From Hyphomicrobiales bacterium (GTDB taxonomy: Bacteria > Pseudomonadota > Alphaproteobacteria > Rhizobiales > Rhizobiaceae), in contig UCEZ01000004.1 in NCBI GenBank assembly GCA_900471525.1, forward strand, positions 1 to 64,000: a DNA stretch of 64,000 nt. The letters run 5' to 3'. Made by a program: the position numbers and the translations under genes. Position 1 is the first letter of the stretch, and each line of letters starts with the position of its first letter. Below the pieces are notes generated by a model that was not told the origin of the DNA, searched no databases, and saw only the letters and a program-made list of their open reading frames with translations. This document shows positions 35,199-45,503 of the stretch, in pieces.

Positions 35199-36071
35199 AT
35201 GAACATCACGACATCGATTCCCGCCGATATCACGCCGCATGGCAGCGACTATGAGATCGTCAGCCGTGTCGTCGAATTGCTGACCGAGAATTATCGCGAT
35301 CAACCCTCTCTCGAAAGCATAGCCAGCGACCTTGGCCAGTCGCCGACACATTTGCAAAAGACCTTTACCCGCTGGGCGGGGCTATCACCGAAGGCCTTTC
35401 TGCAGGCCGTGACGCTCGATCACGCCAAGCGCCTGCTGCGGCAGGAGGAAATGCCGCTGCTCGAAACGAGCTTCGAGCTTGGCCTGTCCGGCCCGAGCCG
35501 GCTGCATGATCTCTTCGTTACCCACGAGGCCATGTCGCCAGGCGAATGGAAGTCGCGCGGCGGCGGTTTGACCATCCGCTACGGATATCACCCGTCGCCC
35601 TTCGGCGTGGCGCTGGTCATGGTGACGGATCGGGGCCTTGCCGGCCTTGCCTTCAATGATCCGGGCAAGGAGAAGGCGAGCTTTGAGGATATGGCCGGCC
35701 GCTGGCCGAATGCGCAATTTGTCGAGGACAGCGCAGCCACGGCGAGCTATGCCGCGCGCATCTTCGATTCCGGCCAGTGGTGTGCCGACGAGCCGTTGCG
35801 CATCGTGATGATCGGGTCGGATTTCCAGATCCGCGTCTGGGAAGCGCTTCTGAAAATCCCGATGGGCCGGGCGGTGACCTATTCCGATATCGCCTGCAAG
35901 ATCGGCCAGCCCACGGCGTCGCGCGCCGTCGGCGCCGCCGTCGGACGCAACCCGATTTCCTTCGTCGTGCCCTGTCACCGGGCGCTCGGGAAAAGCGGCG
36001 CGCTCACCGGTTACCACTGGGGCCTGACCCGCAAGAGGGCGATGCTTGGTTGGGAAGCGGGCAAGGCTTGA
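35199..36071 (+). CDS. Ada-like protein: AraC-type DNA-binding domain plus O6-methylguanine-DNA methyltransferase
   Basis: The 290-residue protein has an AraC-type helix-turn-helix region (about 20-120; LESIASDLGQSPTHLQKTFT) fused to a methylguanine methyltransferase domain (about 125-287) with the acceptor Cys259 in VVPCHRALG. It removes methyl groups from O6-methylguanine by a suicide reaction. Unlike E. coli Ada it lacks the N-terminal zinc domain that senses methylphosphotriesters, so how it senses damage is unclear. AAGGAG lies before the ATG. Confidence 0.92.
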   Translation: MNITTSIPADITPHGSDYEIVSRVVELLTENYRDQPSLESIASDLGQSPTHLQKTFTRWAGLSPKAFLQAVTLDHAKRLLRQEEMPLLETSFELGLSGPSRLHDLFVTHEAMSPGEWKSRGGGLTIRYGYHPSPFGVALVMVTDRGLAGLAFNDPGKEKASFEDMAGRWPNAQFVEDSAATASYAARIFDSGQWCADEPLRIVMIGSDFQIRVWEALLKIPMGRAVTYSDIACKIGQPTASRAVGAAVGRNPISFVVPCHRALGKSGALTGYHWGLTRKRAMLGWEAGKA

Positions 36072-36076
36072 AAAGG

Positions 36077-36104
36077 AAAGGGCCGCAGACGCGGCCCTTT
36101 CGCT
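36077..36104. terminator. Bidirectional terminator between the Ada-like gene and gpmA
   Basis: AAAGGGCCGC and GCGGCCCTTT form a perfect 10-bp stem with an AGAC... loop. Runs of T on the plus strand and A on the other side allow use in both directions for the two convergent genes. Confidence 0.8.
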
Positions 36105-36122
36105 ATCTGGTTTTCTGGCCGC

Positions 36123-36758
36123 TTAATGCGCGCCGGACATGTCGCCCAGAACTTCCTTGGACGCGACCGTGGAATCCGCGTTGAGCTTGTAGACCATCGG
36201 CACCCCGGTCGCCAAGTTGAGGGCAAGGATCTGTTCCTTGGTCAGGCGGTCGAGCACCATGACCAGAGAGCGCAGCGAGTTGCCATGGGCGGCGACGAGA
36301 ACATTCTCGCCCTTGAGAACGCGCGGCAGGATCTCGGTCAGGTAGTAGGGCCAAACGCGGGCGCCGGTGTCGCGCAGGCTTTCGCCACCCGGCGGCGGCA
36401 CGTCGTAGGACCGGCGCCAGATATGCACCTGTTCCTCGCCCCATTTGGCGCGGGCATCGTCCTTGTTGAGGCCGGACAGGTCGCCATAGTCGCGCTCGTT
36501 CAACGCCTGGTCCTTGATGGTTTCCAGATCGGGCTGGCCGATCTTGTCGAGGATGAGCTTGAGCGTGTGCTGTGCACGCGTCAGCACCGATGTAAAGGCG
36601 ATGTCGTACTTGATGCCGTATTCGGCCAACGCCTTGCCGCCGGCATTGGCTTCCTCGATGCCGAGCGGCGTCAGGTCTGGGTCCTTCCAGCCGGTAAACA
36701 GGTTTTTCAGGTTCCAGTCGCTCTGGCCATGACGCACAAGGACGAGGGTGCCGCTCAT
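36123..36758 (-). CDS. gpmA: 2,3-bisphosphoglycerate-dependent phosphoglycerate mutase
   Basis: GpmA interconverts 3- and 2-phosphoglycerate in glycolysis and gluconeogenesis. The 211-residue protein begins with the phospho-histidine motif [12 protein letters not shown] (His10), has [11 protein letters not shown] with the catalytic Glu, and the second His in [15 protein letters not shown] is 7 bases from the ATG. It is the last gene of a minus-strand series that also holds dapB and an ABC exporter. Confidence 0.95.
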   Translation of the reverse strand: MSGTLVLVRHGQSDWNLKNLFTGWKDPDLTPLGIEEANAGGKALAEYGIKYDIAFTSVLTRAQHTLKLILDKIGQPDLETIKDQALNERDYGDLSGLNKDDARAKWGEEQVHIWRRSYDVPPPGGESLRDTGARVWPYYLTEILPRVLKGENVLVAAHGNSLRSLVMVLDRLTKEQILALNLATGVPMVYKLNADSTVASKEVLGDMSGAH

Positions 36759-36785
36759 ATGTATTCCTCCGGGGAGTTTTAAGAT

Positions 36786-37604
36786 TCAGGACAGCCCGAG
36801 CACGTCGAGCATGGAATAGAAGCCGGGTTTCTGGCCGCGCGCCCAAAGCGCCGCTGTGATGGCGCCGCGCGCAAAGATCGCGCGGTCGGTCGCAGAATGA
36901 GAGAGCGTCACCTGCTCGCCTTCACCGGCAAGAATGACGGAATGTTCCCCGATCACTGAACCGCCGCGCAGCGTCGCAAAGCCGATCGTGCCGGCAACGC
37001 GTGCGCCGGTATGGCCGTCGCGCACCCGTACGGAGTGCGCGTCAAGGCCGATATCGCGGCCCCTCGCAGCAGCTTCTCCGAGAAGGAGCGCCGTGCCGGA
37101 AGGCGCGTCCACCTTGTGTTTGTGGTGCATTTCAAGGATTTCGATGTCCCAGTTTTCGGGGCCGAGTGCGCGGGCTGCCTGCTGTGTCAGCACGCCGAGA
37201 AGATTGACGCCGAGACTCATATTTCCGGATTTGACGATCCGGGCATGGCGGGCGGCGGCCTTGAATTTGTTCTCATCGTCGACCGAGCAGCCGGTGGTAC
37301 CGATGACATGGACGATGCGGGCCTGCGCTGCGAGACCTGAAAACTCCACGGAAGCGGCAGGCGAGGTGAAGTCAAGCACACCTTCTGCCTCGACAAAGGC
37401 TTCAAGCGGCTTGTCGGTGATAACAACGCCCGTCGGGCCAAGCCCGGCGATCTCGCCAGCGTCGCGGCCGACGAAAGCGGAGCCCGGACGCTCCACGGCC
37501 GCAAAAACAGTGGCGCCCGGCATGGCATTGATGGTGCGGATCAGCGTCTGGCCCATCCGGCCGGCGGCACCCACCACCACGAGTTTCATATCCGTCCCGC
37601 TCAT
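36786..37604 (-). CDS. dapB: 4-hydroxy-tetrahydrodipicolinate reductase
   Basis: DapB performs an NAD(P)H-dependent reduction in the lysine and diaminopimelate pathway. The 272-residue product has the Rossmann motif [11 protein letters not shown] and the substrate motif [13 protein letters not shown]. The ATG at 37604 with GAGG upstream is chosen; a TTG seven codons earlier would overlap the stop of the preceding gene. It lies 17 bases after the ABC exporter gene and 27 bases before gpmA, consistent with an operon. Confidence 0.95.
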   Translation of the reverse strand: MSGTDMKLVVVGAAGRMGQTLIRTINAMPGATVFAAVERPGSAFVGRDAGEIAGLGPTGVVITDKPLEAFVEAEGVLDFTSPAASVEFSGLAAQARIVHVIGTTGCSVDDENKFKAAARHARIVKSGNMSLGVNLLGVLTQQAARALGPENWDIEILEMHHKHKVDAPSGTALLLGEAAARGRDIGLDAHSVRVRDGHTGARVAGTIGFATLRGGSVIGEHSVILAGEGEQVTLSHSATDRAIFARGAITAALWARGQKPGFYSMLDVLGLS

Positions 37605-37621
37605 GCCTGCCTCAATTCCCG

Positions 37622-39430
37622 TCAAATCAAAGTTTCGGCTTCCGCCGGTTGTGTTGCCGCAGTGCCCTGCAGATTGTGCAGGCGAGCGTAAAGGCCGTCA
37701 CTGCGCTGCGCAAGCGCCTCATGCGTGCCTTCCTCGACCACCAGCCCGTCCTTCATGACGATGATCTTGTCGGCATTGACGACCGTCGACAGGCGGTGGG
37801 CGATGACCACGACGGTGCGACCGCTCATGGCGTGGTCGAGCGCCTTCTGGACGGCCGCTTCCGACTCGGTATCAAGCGCCGACGTTGCCTCATCGAGCAG
37901 CAGGATGGGTGCATTGCGGACGAGAGCGCGCGCGATCGACAAGCGCTGCCGCTGGCCACCGGAAAGTGTCACACCGTTTTCGCCGACTGCCGTATCATAT
38001 CCCTGCGGCTGCAGGCGGATGAAGTCATGGGCATAGGCCAGCTTCGCGGCTTCCTCGACCTCGGCATCGGTCGCCTCCGGGCGGCCGTAGCGGATGTTGT
38101 CGCGGATCGAGCCTTCGAACAGGTAAGGCTGCTGCGAAACATAGGCGAGCCCGTTGCGAAGCGACTGCTTGGTGACATGTGCTATGTCCTGCCCGTCGAT
38201 CAGGATTTCGCCGCCGGAGGGATCGTAGAAGCGGGGAATGAGGCTGATTACGGTCGATTTGCCGGCACCGGACGGTCCGACGAGCGCCGTCGTCTTGCCG
38301 CCCTCGGCAGTGAAGCTCACGCCTTTGAGGATATCTTCGCCCGAAGCATAGTTGAAACGCACGTTCCTGAATTCGATTGCGGCCGGTCCGAGCGCGAGGT
38401 CGCGGGCGTCCGGCAGATCCCGCTGATGCGGAACGGTATCAAGGATCTCGTAGATCATCCGTGCATTGACGACGGCGCGTTCCAGCGACACCTGCAGCTT
38501 GGCAAGGCGCCGGGCCGGATCATACGCCATCAATAGCGCTGTAACAAAGGCAAAGAAGGCACCCGGTTGCACGCCGTTGTAGATCGAGCGGAAGGCGGCA
38601 TAGGCAAGCACGCTGGAGATCGCAAAGCCGGCAAAGGTTTCCGTCATCGGCGACGTGCGTTCGCTGAGGCGCGCGATGCGGTTGGCGCGGTTTTCGGCCC
38701 GGTCGATGATCGCCTCGACCTTGGTCTTCAGCTGCTTTTCCATCGTGAACGCCTTGACGATGGTGATGCCCTGGATGGTTTCCTGCATGGCGCCGAGCAC
38801 ATGGCTGTTGATCTCGACCGATTCGCGTGTGGCCTGCCTCAGCCGGCGCGAAACGTAGCGAAGGCCGATCAGGAGTGGCGGCGCGATGACGAAGACGATG
38901 ATCGTCAGCAGCCAGTCCTTGCTGATCATGACGCCGATCAGCGCGATCAATGTCAGGAAGTCGCGGGCAAGCGACGTCACTGTCATGTTGAGCACATCAC
39001 GGATGCCCGAAACGTTCTGGCTGATCTGCGCGGAAATGCGGGCCGAGCGGGTATCGCTGAAATAGCCGACGCTCAGCGCCATCAGGTGCGAATAAAGCCG
39101 CCGCTGATAGCTGGCGACAATGTTGTTGCCGATTTTCGACAGCGCAACAGCCTGGCCGTAGGTGGCAAAGCCACGCAACACGAAGGCGATGAAGATCGCG
39201 CCGCAGATGTAGAGAACGATGTCGGCCCGCTTGTTGGCGAAGGCTTCGTTGACCACCGATTCCATGATCCAGGCGGTAAACGCAGTTGTTCCGGCGACGA
39301 TGGCAAGGCAGGCGATTGCGAAGATGTAGCCGCGCAGGTGAGCACGCCCGTTTTCGGCGATGACCCGTTTGAGGACGCTGGTAATTGTCTCGCGGTCGAC
39401 GCTAGGCAGCTTTGTCTTGGCTTGTTTCAA
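37622..39430 (-). CDS. ABC exporter, MsbA/multidrug type (membrane domain fused to ATPase)
   Basis: This 602-residue half-transporter has six membrane helices (about 35-320) and an ATPase domain with Walker [10 protein letters not shown], signature [10 protein letters not shown], Walker [13 protein letters not shown] and an H-loop AHRLS. The layout fits lipid A exporter MsbA or related multidrug half-transporters. The start is a TTG at 39430 with AAGGA 8 bases upstream; no ATG exists nearby in frame. It sits between glk and dapB on the same strand. Confidence 0.9.
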   Translation of the reverse strand: MKQAKTKLPSVDRETITSVLKRVIAENGRAHLRGYIFAIACLAIVAGTTAFTAWIMESVVNEAFANKRADIVLYICGAIFIAFVLRGFATYGQAVALSKIGNNIVASYQRRLYSHLMALSVGYFSDTRSARISAQISQNVSGIRDVLNMTVTSLARDFLTLIALIGVMISKDWLLTIIVFVIAPPLLIGLRYVSRRLRQATRESVEINSHVLGAMQETIQGITIVKAFTMEKQLKTKVEAIIDRAENRANRIARLSERTSPMTETFAGFAISSVLAYAAFRSIYNGVQPGAFFAFVTALLMAYDPARRLAKLQVSLERAVVNARMIYEILDTVPHQRDLPDARDLALGPAAIEFRNVRFNYASGEDILKGVSFTAEGGKTTALVGPSGAGKSTVISLIPRFYDPSGGEILIDGQDIAHVTKQSLRNGLAYVSQQPYLFEGSIRDNIRYGRPEATDAEVEEAAKLAYAHDFIRLQPQGYDTAVGENGVTLSGGQRQRLSIARALVRNAPILLLDEATSALDTESEAAVQKALDHAMSGRTVVVIAHRLSTVVNADKIIVMKDGLVVEEGTHEALAQRSDGLYARLHNLQGTAATQPAEAETLI

Positions 39431-39533
39431 GCTGGTTTCCTTAAAGCCCGGCGCATGCTGGAAGGCGCCTCATTCTCCCGGGCTCTATAGTCTCTTGATC
39501 CTTCTTTGGCGAGTCTGCCGCGCGGGTCGCCGT

Positions 39534-40559
39534 TCAAGTTCTCCAGCGCCGTCCCTCAGTTGCCACACCGAAGCGGGACGGTGTGCGCGAATAGGCGGCA
39601 AGGCCGGAAAGGGCGGCGGTCGGGTGCGTTACCACGAAAGTCGGGATGGTCTTGAGCAGGGCCGAGTGCGGCGCCTTGTCCTCGAAGGCCTGGCGGAACT
39701 CCGGTTTCTTCAGCGCCGGCAGGATCTTCTGCGAAATACCGCCGGCGAGGAAAACGCCGCCGCGCGCCATGAAAATCATCGCCATGTCGCCGGCAACGCG
39801 GCCGAGATAGGTGGAAAACAGCGAAACGGTCTCGACCGCCGCCTCGTCACTGCCGGCAAGCGCACTGGTCGTCACCGCTGCCGGATCGGCGAGCTCCGGA
39901 TTCCAGGCCTTCGATTCGCATACGGCGCGATAGATGTTCATGATGCCGCGACCGCACAGCAGCTGCTCCGCGGAAATGCGCCCTTCGATTGGCTCGAGGA
40001 ATGGCCAGATCTGATAATCACGCTCGGTGCGCGGCCCGACATCGACGTGGCCGCCTTCGCCTGGAACCGGAAACCAGGTGTGCTGGGCGTGGACGAGGCC
40101 GGCTACACCGAGGCCTGTTCCGGGGCCGAGCACGGCGCAGGAAGCGGATTCAAGGATCGCGCCGGAGCCGATCTGCTCGCGGCCTTCGTCGCCGATGGAG
40201 GCAATGGCAAGCGCCTGCGCCTCGAAATCGTTGATGATGATCACGTCCTCAAGCGCCAGCGCCGTCAGCATGTCCTTTGGCTTGATCACCCAGCCGGCAT
40301 TGGTGAGCGGGATTTCGTCGCCCTTGACCGGTCCGGCCACTGCGATGATCGCCGAGCGCGGCTGCACCGAGGTCTTGTCGAGAATGCTGGTCTGCAGCGC
40401 TTCCTCGATGCTGGCATAGCTGGTGGTCGGGATGATCGGGAACATCTTCGGTTCGGCGAAGGCATCGAGCAGCAGCGCGAAGCGTGCGTTGGTTCCGCCG
40501 ATGTCACCGATCAGGATCGGAAAGGTGAGGTTGCTTTCGGTGTCTGTGAGCATGGGCAT
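39534..40559 (-). CDS. glk: Glucokinase
   Basis: This 341-residue ROK-unrelated bacterial glucokinase phosphorylates glucose with ATP. It has the phosphate-binding start [14 protein letters not shown], the sugar-binding [12 protein letters not shown] and the ATP motif [11 protein letters not shown]. Two ATGs (40559 and 40553) are possible; the first is used. The mgsA gene lies 49 bases upstream and the ABC exporter gene follows after about 100 bases. Confidence 0.95.
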   Translation of the reverse strand: MPMLTDTESNLTFPILIGDIGGTNARFALLLDAFAEPKMFPIIPTTSYASIEEALQTSILDKTSVQPRSAIIAVAGPVKGDEIPLTNAGWVIKPKDMLTALALEDVIIINDFEAQALAIASIGDEGREQIGSGAILESASCAVLGPGTGLGVAGLVHAQHTWFPVPGEGGHVDVGPRTERDYQIWPFLEPIEGRISAEQLLCGRGIMNIYRAVCESKAWNPELADPAAVTTSALAGSDEAAVETVSLFSTYLGRVAGDMAMIFMARGGVFLAGGISQKILPALKKPEFRQAFEDKAPHSALLKTIPTFVVTHPTAALSGLAAYSRTPSRFGVATEGRRWRT

Positions 40560-40608
40560 GGGACGTTCCGTTGTGATCGTGCGGAATTGAAGCTCGAAAA
40601 GAGCTGTA

Positions 40609-40989
40609 TCAGGGATGATGGAAGTCGATCAACTGTTCTGCGGTCGCCCGGTTCAACGCCATGGGAATATCATAGACGGTGGCAAGCCGCATCAGCGCCT
40701 TGACGTCGACGTCATGCGGCATGGCGGTGAGCGGATCGGTAAAGAAGATCAGCATTTGAACGTCGCCTGTCGCGATCATTGCGCCGATCTGCTGGTCGCC
40801 GCCGAGCGGGCCGCTCTTCAACCGGATAACATTGAGGCTCGGACAGGCCTCCTGCACCCGGCCGCCGGTCGTGCCGGTGGCGATGATCTTCCAGCCGGCA
40901 AAGACGGCTTCGTTGGCCTGCGCAAATGCGGCCATGTCGTCTTTCTTCTGGTCGTGGGCAATCAGCGCCACGCATTTTTGACTGGCCAT
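40609..40989 (-). CDS. mgsA: Methylglyoxal synthase
   Basis: MgsA turns dihydroxyacetone phosphate into methylglyoxal and phosphate, a bypass used when phosphate is limiting or sugar flux is excessive. The 126-residue protein has [12 protein letters not shown] with catalytic Asp65, [16 protein letters not shown] with His92, and the phosphate-binding TGTTGGR. GGGAG lies 7 bases before the ATG. It is the first gene of the series that continues into glk. Confidence 0.95.
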   Translation of the reverse strand: MASQKCVALIAHDQKKDDMAAFAQANEAVFAGWKIIATGTTGGRVQEACPSLNVIRLKSGPLGGDQQIGAMIATGDVQMLIFFTDPLTAMPHDVDVKALMRLATVYDIPMALNRATAEQLIDFHHP

Positions 40990-41104
40990 CGCAGTTCTCC
41001 CGGCGTCACGCCGACCAATGACGGTCTCGAATTAAATCGATTTGAATTCCTGTACAGCACAGTTCGGCGGTTGAAAAGCGTCGAAAGACGCTGTGCTCTT
41101 CAGC

Positions 41105-42163
41105 CTATTGCGGGGCAGGACGGGAAAGCGGGATCGGAATGGCAGTGTCCTGCAGATCATCGCTTCCGGCATTGATCACTTGCTGGATCGCCGCGTCGCC
41201 GGTTTGCGGCTGTGGCGCCACATAGGCCGTGCCGAAGGTCGCCGATTGTTCCGAAGCGGCCGGAGCGGCGAGCACGGCGGCGCACGCTTTCGGCAGATCG
41301 GCCAGTGTCACGAATCTCGGCTTGACCGGCTTTGCGCCGGGCTTCGGCTTGGCCCATGGCTCCTTGGTAAACCACCAGGCAAGCGACTTGTCGCAACCGT
41401 CGCCGCTTGCAACGGGCGCCTGTGCCTTGCAGCCGGAAGCGCCCGGCGGGCAGTGCATGCGAATGTGGAAATGCTCGTCATGACCATAGACCGGGCGCAC
41501 CTTGCCGAGAAGCGAGCGGTCGCCGGTCCATGTGTCGCAGAGCTTTTTCTTGATTGCCGGATTGACGAAAACACGCTCCACCTGCGGATAGCTCGCCGCC
41601 TGCATGACCAGTTTGGCGTGGGTCGGTGTCCACCGCGTGGAGTTGACGGTCAGGAATTTGCTTTTGTCGAGCATCGAGGTGAACGGCATGTCCTCGCGCG
41701 CCTGCGCCGAAAGCGGCTGCGCCGGCTTCGGTGTGAACCAGATATCCGCATCGAGTCCGATCTGGTGGGACGCGTGTCCCGTCAGCATCGGGCCGCCACG
41801 GGGCTGGGAAATGTCGCCGATGAGGATGCCGGAACCCCAGCCGAGTTGAGCGGCATCCTGCGAGAACCTCTCAAGAAACGCGATCATCGCCGGATTGCCC
41901 CAGCGGCGATTTCGCGACAGCCGCATCGCCTGCCATGTCGGCCCGTCCGTCGGGATCGCCACAGCTCCGGCCATGCAGCCTTTGGCATAAAACCCGATCG
42001 GGCTCGCTGCCGAATTGCTGGGAAGCTGAACCTTGCCGAAAATCTGCTTCGCCGGTGTGCTGTCAGCCGACGCAGCTTCGCCGGCAACAAGGCCGAAGCC
42101 GGTCAGCGCCATGACCGCGACGAATCCCAGATGCCGAATGAAGCCCGCTTTCGTTCCTGTCAT
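41105..42163 (-). CDS. mepA: Penicillin-insensitive murein endopeptidase
   Basis: MepA cleaves D-alanyl-meso-diaminopimelyl cross-links in the periplasm. The 352-residue product has a signal peptide (about 1-34) and the M74 zinc motifs GHASHQIGLDADIW and GHDEHFHIRMHCPPG, with several paired Cys that fit disulfides. The C-terminal part after about 265 is Pro/Ala-rich and not conserved. The ATG at 42163 is chosen because a signal peptide follows directly; a longer frame adds a charged extension. Confidence 0.92.
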   Translation of the reverse strand: MTGTKAGFIRHLGFVAVMALTGFGLVAGEAASADSTPAKQIFGKVQLPSNSAASPIGFYAKGCMAGAVAIPTDGPTWQAMRLSRNRRWGNPAMIAFLERFSQDAAQLGWGSGILIGDISQPRGGPMLTGHASHQIGLDADIWFTPKPAQPLSAQAREDMPFTSMLDKSKFLTVNSTRWTPTHAKLVMQAASYPQVERVFVNPAIKKKLCDTWTGDRSLLGKVRPVYGHDEHFHIRMHCPPGASGCKAQAPVASGDGCDKSLAWWFTKEPWAKPKPGAKPVKPRFVTLADLPKACAAVLAAPAASEQSATFGTAYVAPQPQTGDAAIQQVINAGSDDLQDTAIPIPLSRPAPQ

Positions 42164-42376
42164 GACCGTCCGTTTCCCCGATAAACGCATGCTGATCCGC
42201 GCCTGAGCCTTGCCCGACGGCGATTTGCCCGGTTGATACTGACTCCACGTCTTTGTGTCAGCCTTGCGGGACACACGACCGTGACCCAAAAAAGATGCCC
42301 GATTTGAGGCGGCTTCTGTCAATTGCCCGGATTTTGCCTATTCTGTCGTTCAAGCAAGGAAAAAAGGGAAAGCTGA

Positions 42377-44227
42377 ATGGGGCGAATTGGCATGAATTTC
42401 GGAGGCGCAGTCACCTTGGTGACATTGACGATAGTCTCATTGTCTCCGTTGCCGTCGATCGCACAGGAGCAGAATTTTCGCATTGGGAATTCGACCATCA
42501 GCGAGCCGAAATACAAACCGGGCTTTACGCGCTTCGACTACGTCAATCCGGATGCTCCGAAGGGTGGTAGTCTCAAACTTTCCGTTTCCGGTACGTTCGA
42601 TACTTTCAATCCAATTCTCAGCAAGGGTGACGCGGCCTCGGGCCTTGCACTGGTTTTCGATACGCTGATGAAGCCCGCCGAAGATGAACTCCTGACGTCC
42701 TATGGCCTTCTGGCGGAAGGTGTGTCCTATCCAAGCGATATCTCCACGACCACCTTCCGGCTGCGTGCGGAGGCGAAATGGGCTGATGGTACGCCGGTCA
42801 CCCCGGAAGACGTTGTGTTCAGTTTCGACAAGGCGAAGGAACACAATCCCCTCCAGTCCAACTACTACGCCCATGTGGTCAAGGCCGAGAAGACCGGTGA
42901 GCGCGATGTGACCTTCACCTTCAACGAGAAAGGCAACAAGGAGTTGCCGGATATTCTCGGCCAGCTGACCATCCTGCCCAAGGCCTGGTGGGAGGGAAAG
43001 GGCCCCGACGGCAAGCTGCGTGACATTTCGAAAACGACGCTGGAGCCGGTCATGGGTTCCGGCCCATACAAGATCGCGTCCTTTTCCCCTGGCGGTAACA
43101 TCATTTTCGAGCTCAGGGACGATTACTGGGGCAAGGACCTGAACGTTAATATCGGCCAGAACAACTTCCAGACTATTTCCTACGGTTACTTCGGTGATCG
43201 CGACGTGGAATTCGAGGCGTTTCGCGCCGGTGGCGTCGACTATTGGTATGAGAATTCGGCTGCGCGCTGGGCGACAGGGTATGATTTCCCTGCTGTCAAT
43301 GACGGCCGCATCAAACGGGAGGAGCTTGGAAATCCTTTCCGCGCCACCGGCATAATGCAGGCTCTCGTTCCAAACATGCGACGTGACATATTCAGGGATC
43401 AAAAGGTCCGTGAAGCATTGAACTACGCCTTTGATTTCGAAGAACTGAATCGCACTGTCGCCTTCAACGCATATGGTCGCGTCGACAGCTATTTTTGGAA
43501 CACGGAGCTCGCCTCTTCCGGTCTGCCACAAGGGCGAGAACTGGAAATTCTCGAGAGCATGAAGGACAAGGTGCCGCCAGCGGTGTTCACCATGCCCTAC
43601 ACCAATCCCACCGGCGGCAATCCTCAAAAAAGTCGCGACAACCTGCGCAAAGCGATCGGTCTGTTGAAGGAGGCCGGTTACGAAATCAGGGGAAGCGCCA
43701 TGGTCAACAGCAAGACCGGCAAGCCGTTTTCCTTCGAGATTTTGCTGGCTAGTCCCATCCTCGAGCGCTGGGCTTTGCCTTACACGCAAAATCTGCGCAA
43801 GATCGGGATCGACGCGCGCGTGCGCACTGTCGATCCCGCGCAGTACACGAATCGCGCCCGGTCGTTCGATTTCGACATGATCTGGAACGTGTGGGGCGAG
43901 ACGATGAACCCCGGCAATGAGCAGGCCGACTACTGGGGTTCCGGCTCCGCCAACCAGCAGGGTTCGCGCAATTATGCGGGGATTGCCGATCCCGCAGTGG
44001 ATGCGCTGATCAGAATGGTTATCTTTGCGCCGAACCGCGAAGAGCAGGTGGCTGCAATCAAGGCGATGGACAGGGTGCTGCTTGCCCATCACTACGTCAT
44101 ACCGCTCTTCTACGGTAAGACGGCGCGGATTGCCTATCGCAACGAGCTTGACCGCCCCGCCGAGCTCCCCACCTATTCGCTCGGCTTTCCGGATGTCTGG
44201 TGGTCGAAGAAAGCCAGCGCAAAATGA
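42377..44227 (+). CDS. yejA: Peptide ABC transporter, periplasmic binding protein (YejA type)
   Basis: This 616-residue family 5 solute-binding protein has a signal peptide (about 1-29) and the typical start KPGFTRFDYVNPDAPKGG, plus the family signature around TFRLRAEAKWADGTPVTPED. YejABEF imports peptides and peptide-antibiotics such as microcin C in enteric bacteria. Length and gene order (A-B-E-F) support this assignment. AGGGA is 7 bases from the ATG. A 184-base gap without a visible gene or terminator separates it from yejB. Confidence 0.92.
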   Translation: MGRIGMNFGGAVTLVTLTIVSLSPLPSIAQEQNFRIGNSTISEPKYKPGFTRFDYVNPDAPKGGSLKLSVSGTFDTFNPILSKGDAASGLALVFDTLMKPAEDELLTSYGLLAEGVSYPSDISTTTFRLRAEAKWADGTPVTPEDVVFSFDKAKEHNPLQSNYYAHVVKAEKTGERDVTFTFNEKGNKELPDILGQLTILPKAWWEGKGPDGKLRDISKTTLEPVMGSGPYKIASFSPGGNIIFELRDDYWGKDLNVNIGQNNFQTISYGYFGDRDVEFEAFRAGGVDYWYENSAARWATGYDFPAVNDGRIKREELGNPFRATGIMQALVPNMRRDIFRDQKVREALNYAFDFEELNRTVAFNAYGRVDSYFWNTELASSGLPQGRELEILESMKDKVPPAVFTMPYTNPTGGNPQKSRDNLRKAIGLLKEAGYEIRGSAMVNSKTGKPFSFEILLASPILERWALPYTQNLRKIGIDARVRTVDPAQYTNRARSFDFDMIWNVWGETMNPGNEQADYWGSGSANQQGSRNYAGIADPAVDALIRMVIFAPNREEQVAAIKAMDRVLLAHHYVIPLFYGKTARIAYRNELDRPAELPTYSLGFPDVWWSKKASAK

Positions 44228-44411
44228 AAGCCTTGCGCACGGCTCGCCGTGTACTCCAAATGCGTTTATGCGAATCAATATGGGCGCCCCTGCCGGCTTC
44301 GGCTGCGGGTGTCTTGAAGGGGATCAGCGGATTGACGACAGACATGTGGGTTGCCGATAGCAGCGGAGCGAATCGTGTTGCTGGAAACAGCGGCAGGCGG
44401 GAGCAGCGCTG

Positions 44412-45503
44412 ATGGGGGCCTATATCCTGCGCCGGCTTTTGCTTATGATCCCGACGATGGTCGGCATCATGGCCATTTCCTTCGCCGTCATCCAGTTTGC
44501 GCCCGGCGGCCCCGTCGAGCAGGTGATCGCCGACCTGACCGGCCAGAACCAGGGCGACCGGCTTTCGGGCACCGGTGGCGACCTGACTGGGCAACAGGTC
44601 GGCGGGGACGAGTCCGGCGGAAAATATCGCGGTGCTCAGGGGCTTGATCCGGAGTTCATCAAGAAGCTGGAAAAGCAGTTCGGCTTCGATAAGCCGCCGC
44701 TCGAGCGTTTCGGCCAGATGATGTGGAACTATATCCGCTTCGATTTCGGCGAAAGCTTCTTCCGCAACACGTCGGTCATCGACCTGATCCTCGACAAGAT
44801 GCCGGTGTCGATCTCGCTCGGCCTCTGGATCATGCTGTTATCCTATGCCATTTCGATTCCGCTGGGGATCAAGAAAGCCATATCAGACGGCTCGACCTTC
44901 GACGTCTGGACGTCAGGAATGATCATCATCGGCTATGCGGTTCCCGGCTTCCTGTTCGGCATCCTTCTGATCGTGCTCTTCGCCGGCGGGTCTTTCTTCG
45001 ATTGGTTTCCGTTGCGCGGCCTCGTCTCGGACAATTTTAATCAGCTCAGCTGGTGGCAGAAGATCCTCGATTATTTCTGGCACATGACGTTGCCGCTGAT
45101 CACGCTTCTGCTGTCTGCTTTTGCCACGACGACGCTGCTGACCAAGAATTCCTTCATCGATGAGATCAAGAAGCAATATGTCACCACGGCGCGGGCCAAG
45201 GGGCTGAACGAGCGGCAGGTGCTCTACGGCCATGTCTTTCGAAATGCCATGCTGATTATCATCGCTGGCTTTCCGAGCGCTTTCATCTCCGCCTTCTTCA
45301 CCGGTGCGCTGCTCACCGAACAGATATTCTCCCTCGATGGTCTCGGTCGTCTCGGTTATCAGTCGGTGGTCGGGCGCGACTACCCGGTGGTCTTTGCGAC
45401 ACTCTACATCTTCTCGCTGATGGGGCTGTTCGTCAGCCTGCTGTCAGACTTGATCTATACCTGGGTTGATCCTCGTATCGACTTCGACCGGAGGGACATC
45501 TGA
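44412..45503 (+). CDS. yejB: Peptide ABC transporter permease (YejB type)
   Basis: The 363-residue permease has a first helix, a cytoplasmic or periplasmic insert (about 40-80, Gly-rich) characteristic of YejB, five more helices and the ATPase-contacting EAA motif near [19 protein letters not shown]. Together with YejE it forms the membrane pore. GGGAG lies 8 bases before the ATG, and its stop overlaps the yejE start (TGATG). Confidence 0.95.
   Translation: MGAYILRRLLLMIPTMVGIMAISFAVIQFAPGGPVEQVIADLTGQNQGDRLSGTGGDLTGQQVGGDESGGKYRGAQGLDPEFIKKLEKQFGFDKPPLERFGQMMWNYIRFDFGESFFRNTSVIDLILDKMPVSISLGLWIMLLSYAISIPLGIKKAISDGSTFDVWTSGMIIIGYAVPGFLFGILLIVLFAGGSFFDWFPLRGLVSDNFNQLSWWQKILDYFWHMTLPLITLLLSAFATTTLLTKNSFIDEIKKQYVTTARAKGLNERQVLYGHVFRNAMLIIIAGFPSAFISAFFTGALLTEQIFSLDGLGRLGYQSVVGRDYPVVFATLYIFSLMGLFVSLLSDLIYTWVDPRIDFDRRDI

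Noticed and set aside
32770..40989. A functional link between the VOC protein (as glyoxalase) and methylglyoxal synthase
   Set aside because: They are about 8 kb apart, separately regulated, and the VOC protein does not show clear glyoxalase I features.
42437..44278. A 613-residue minus-strand open frame opposite yejA
   Set aside because: Shadow frame; yejA has a signal peptide, family signature and operon context.
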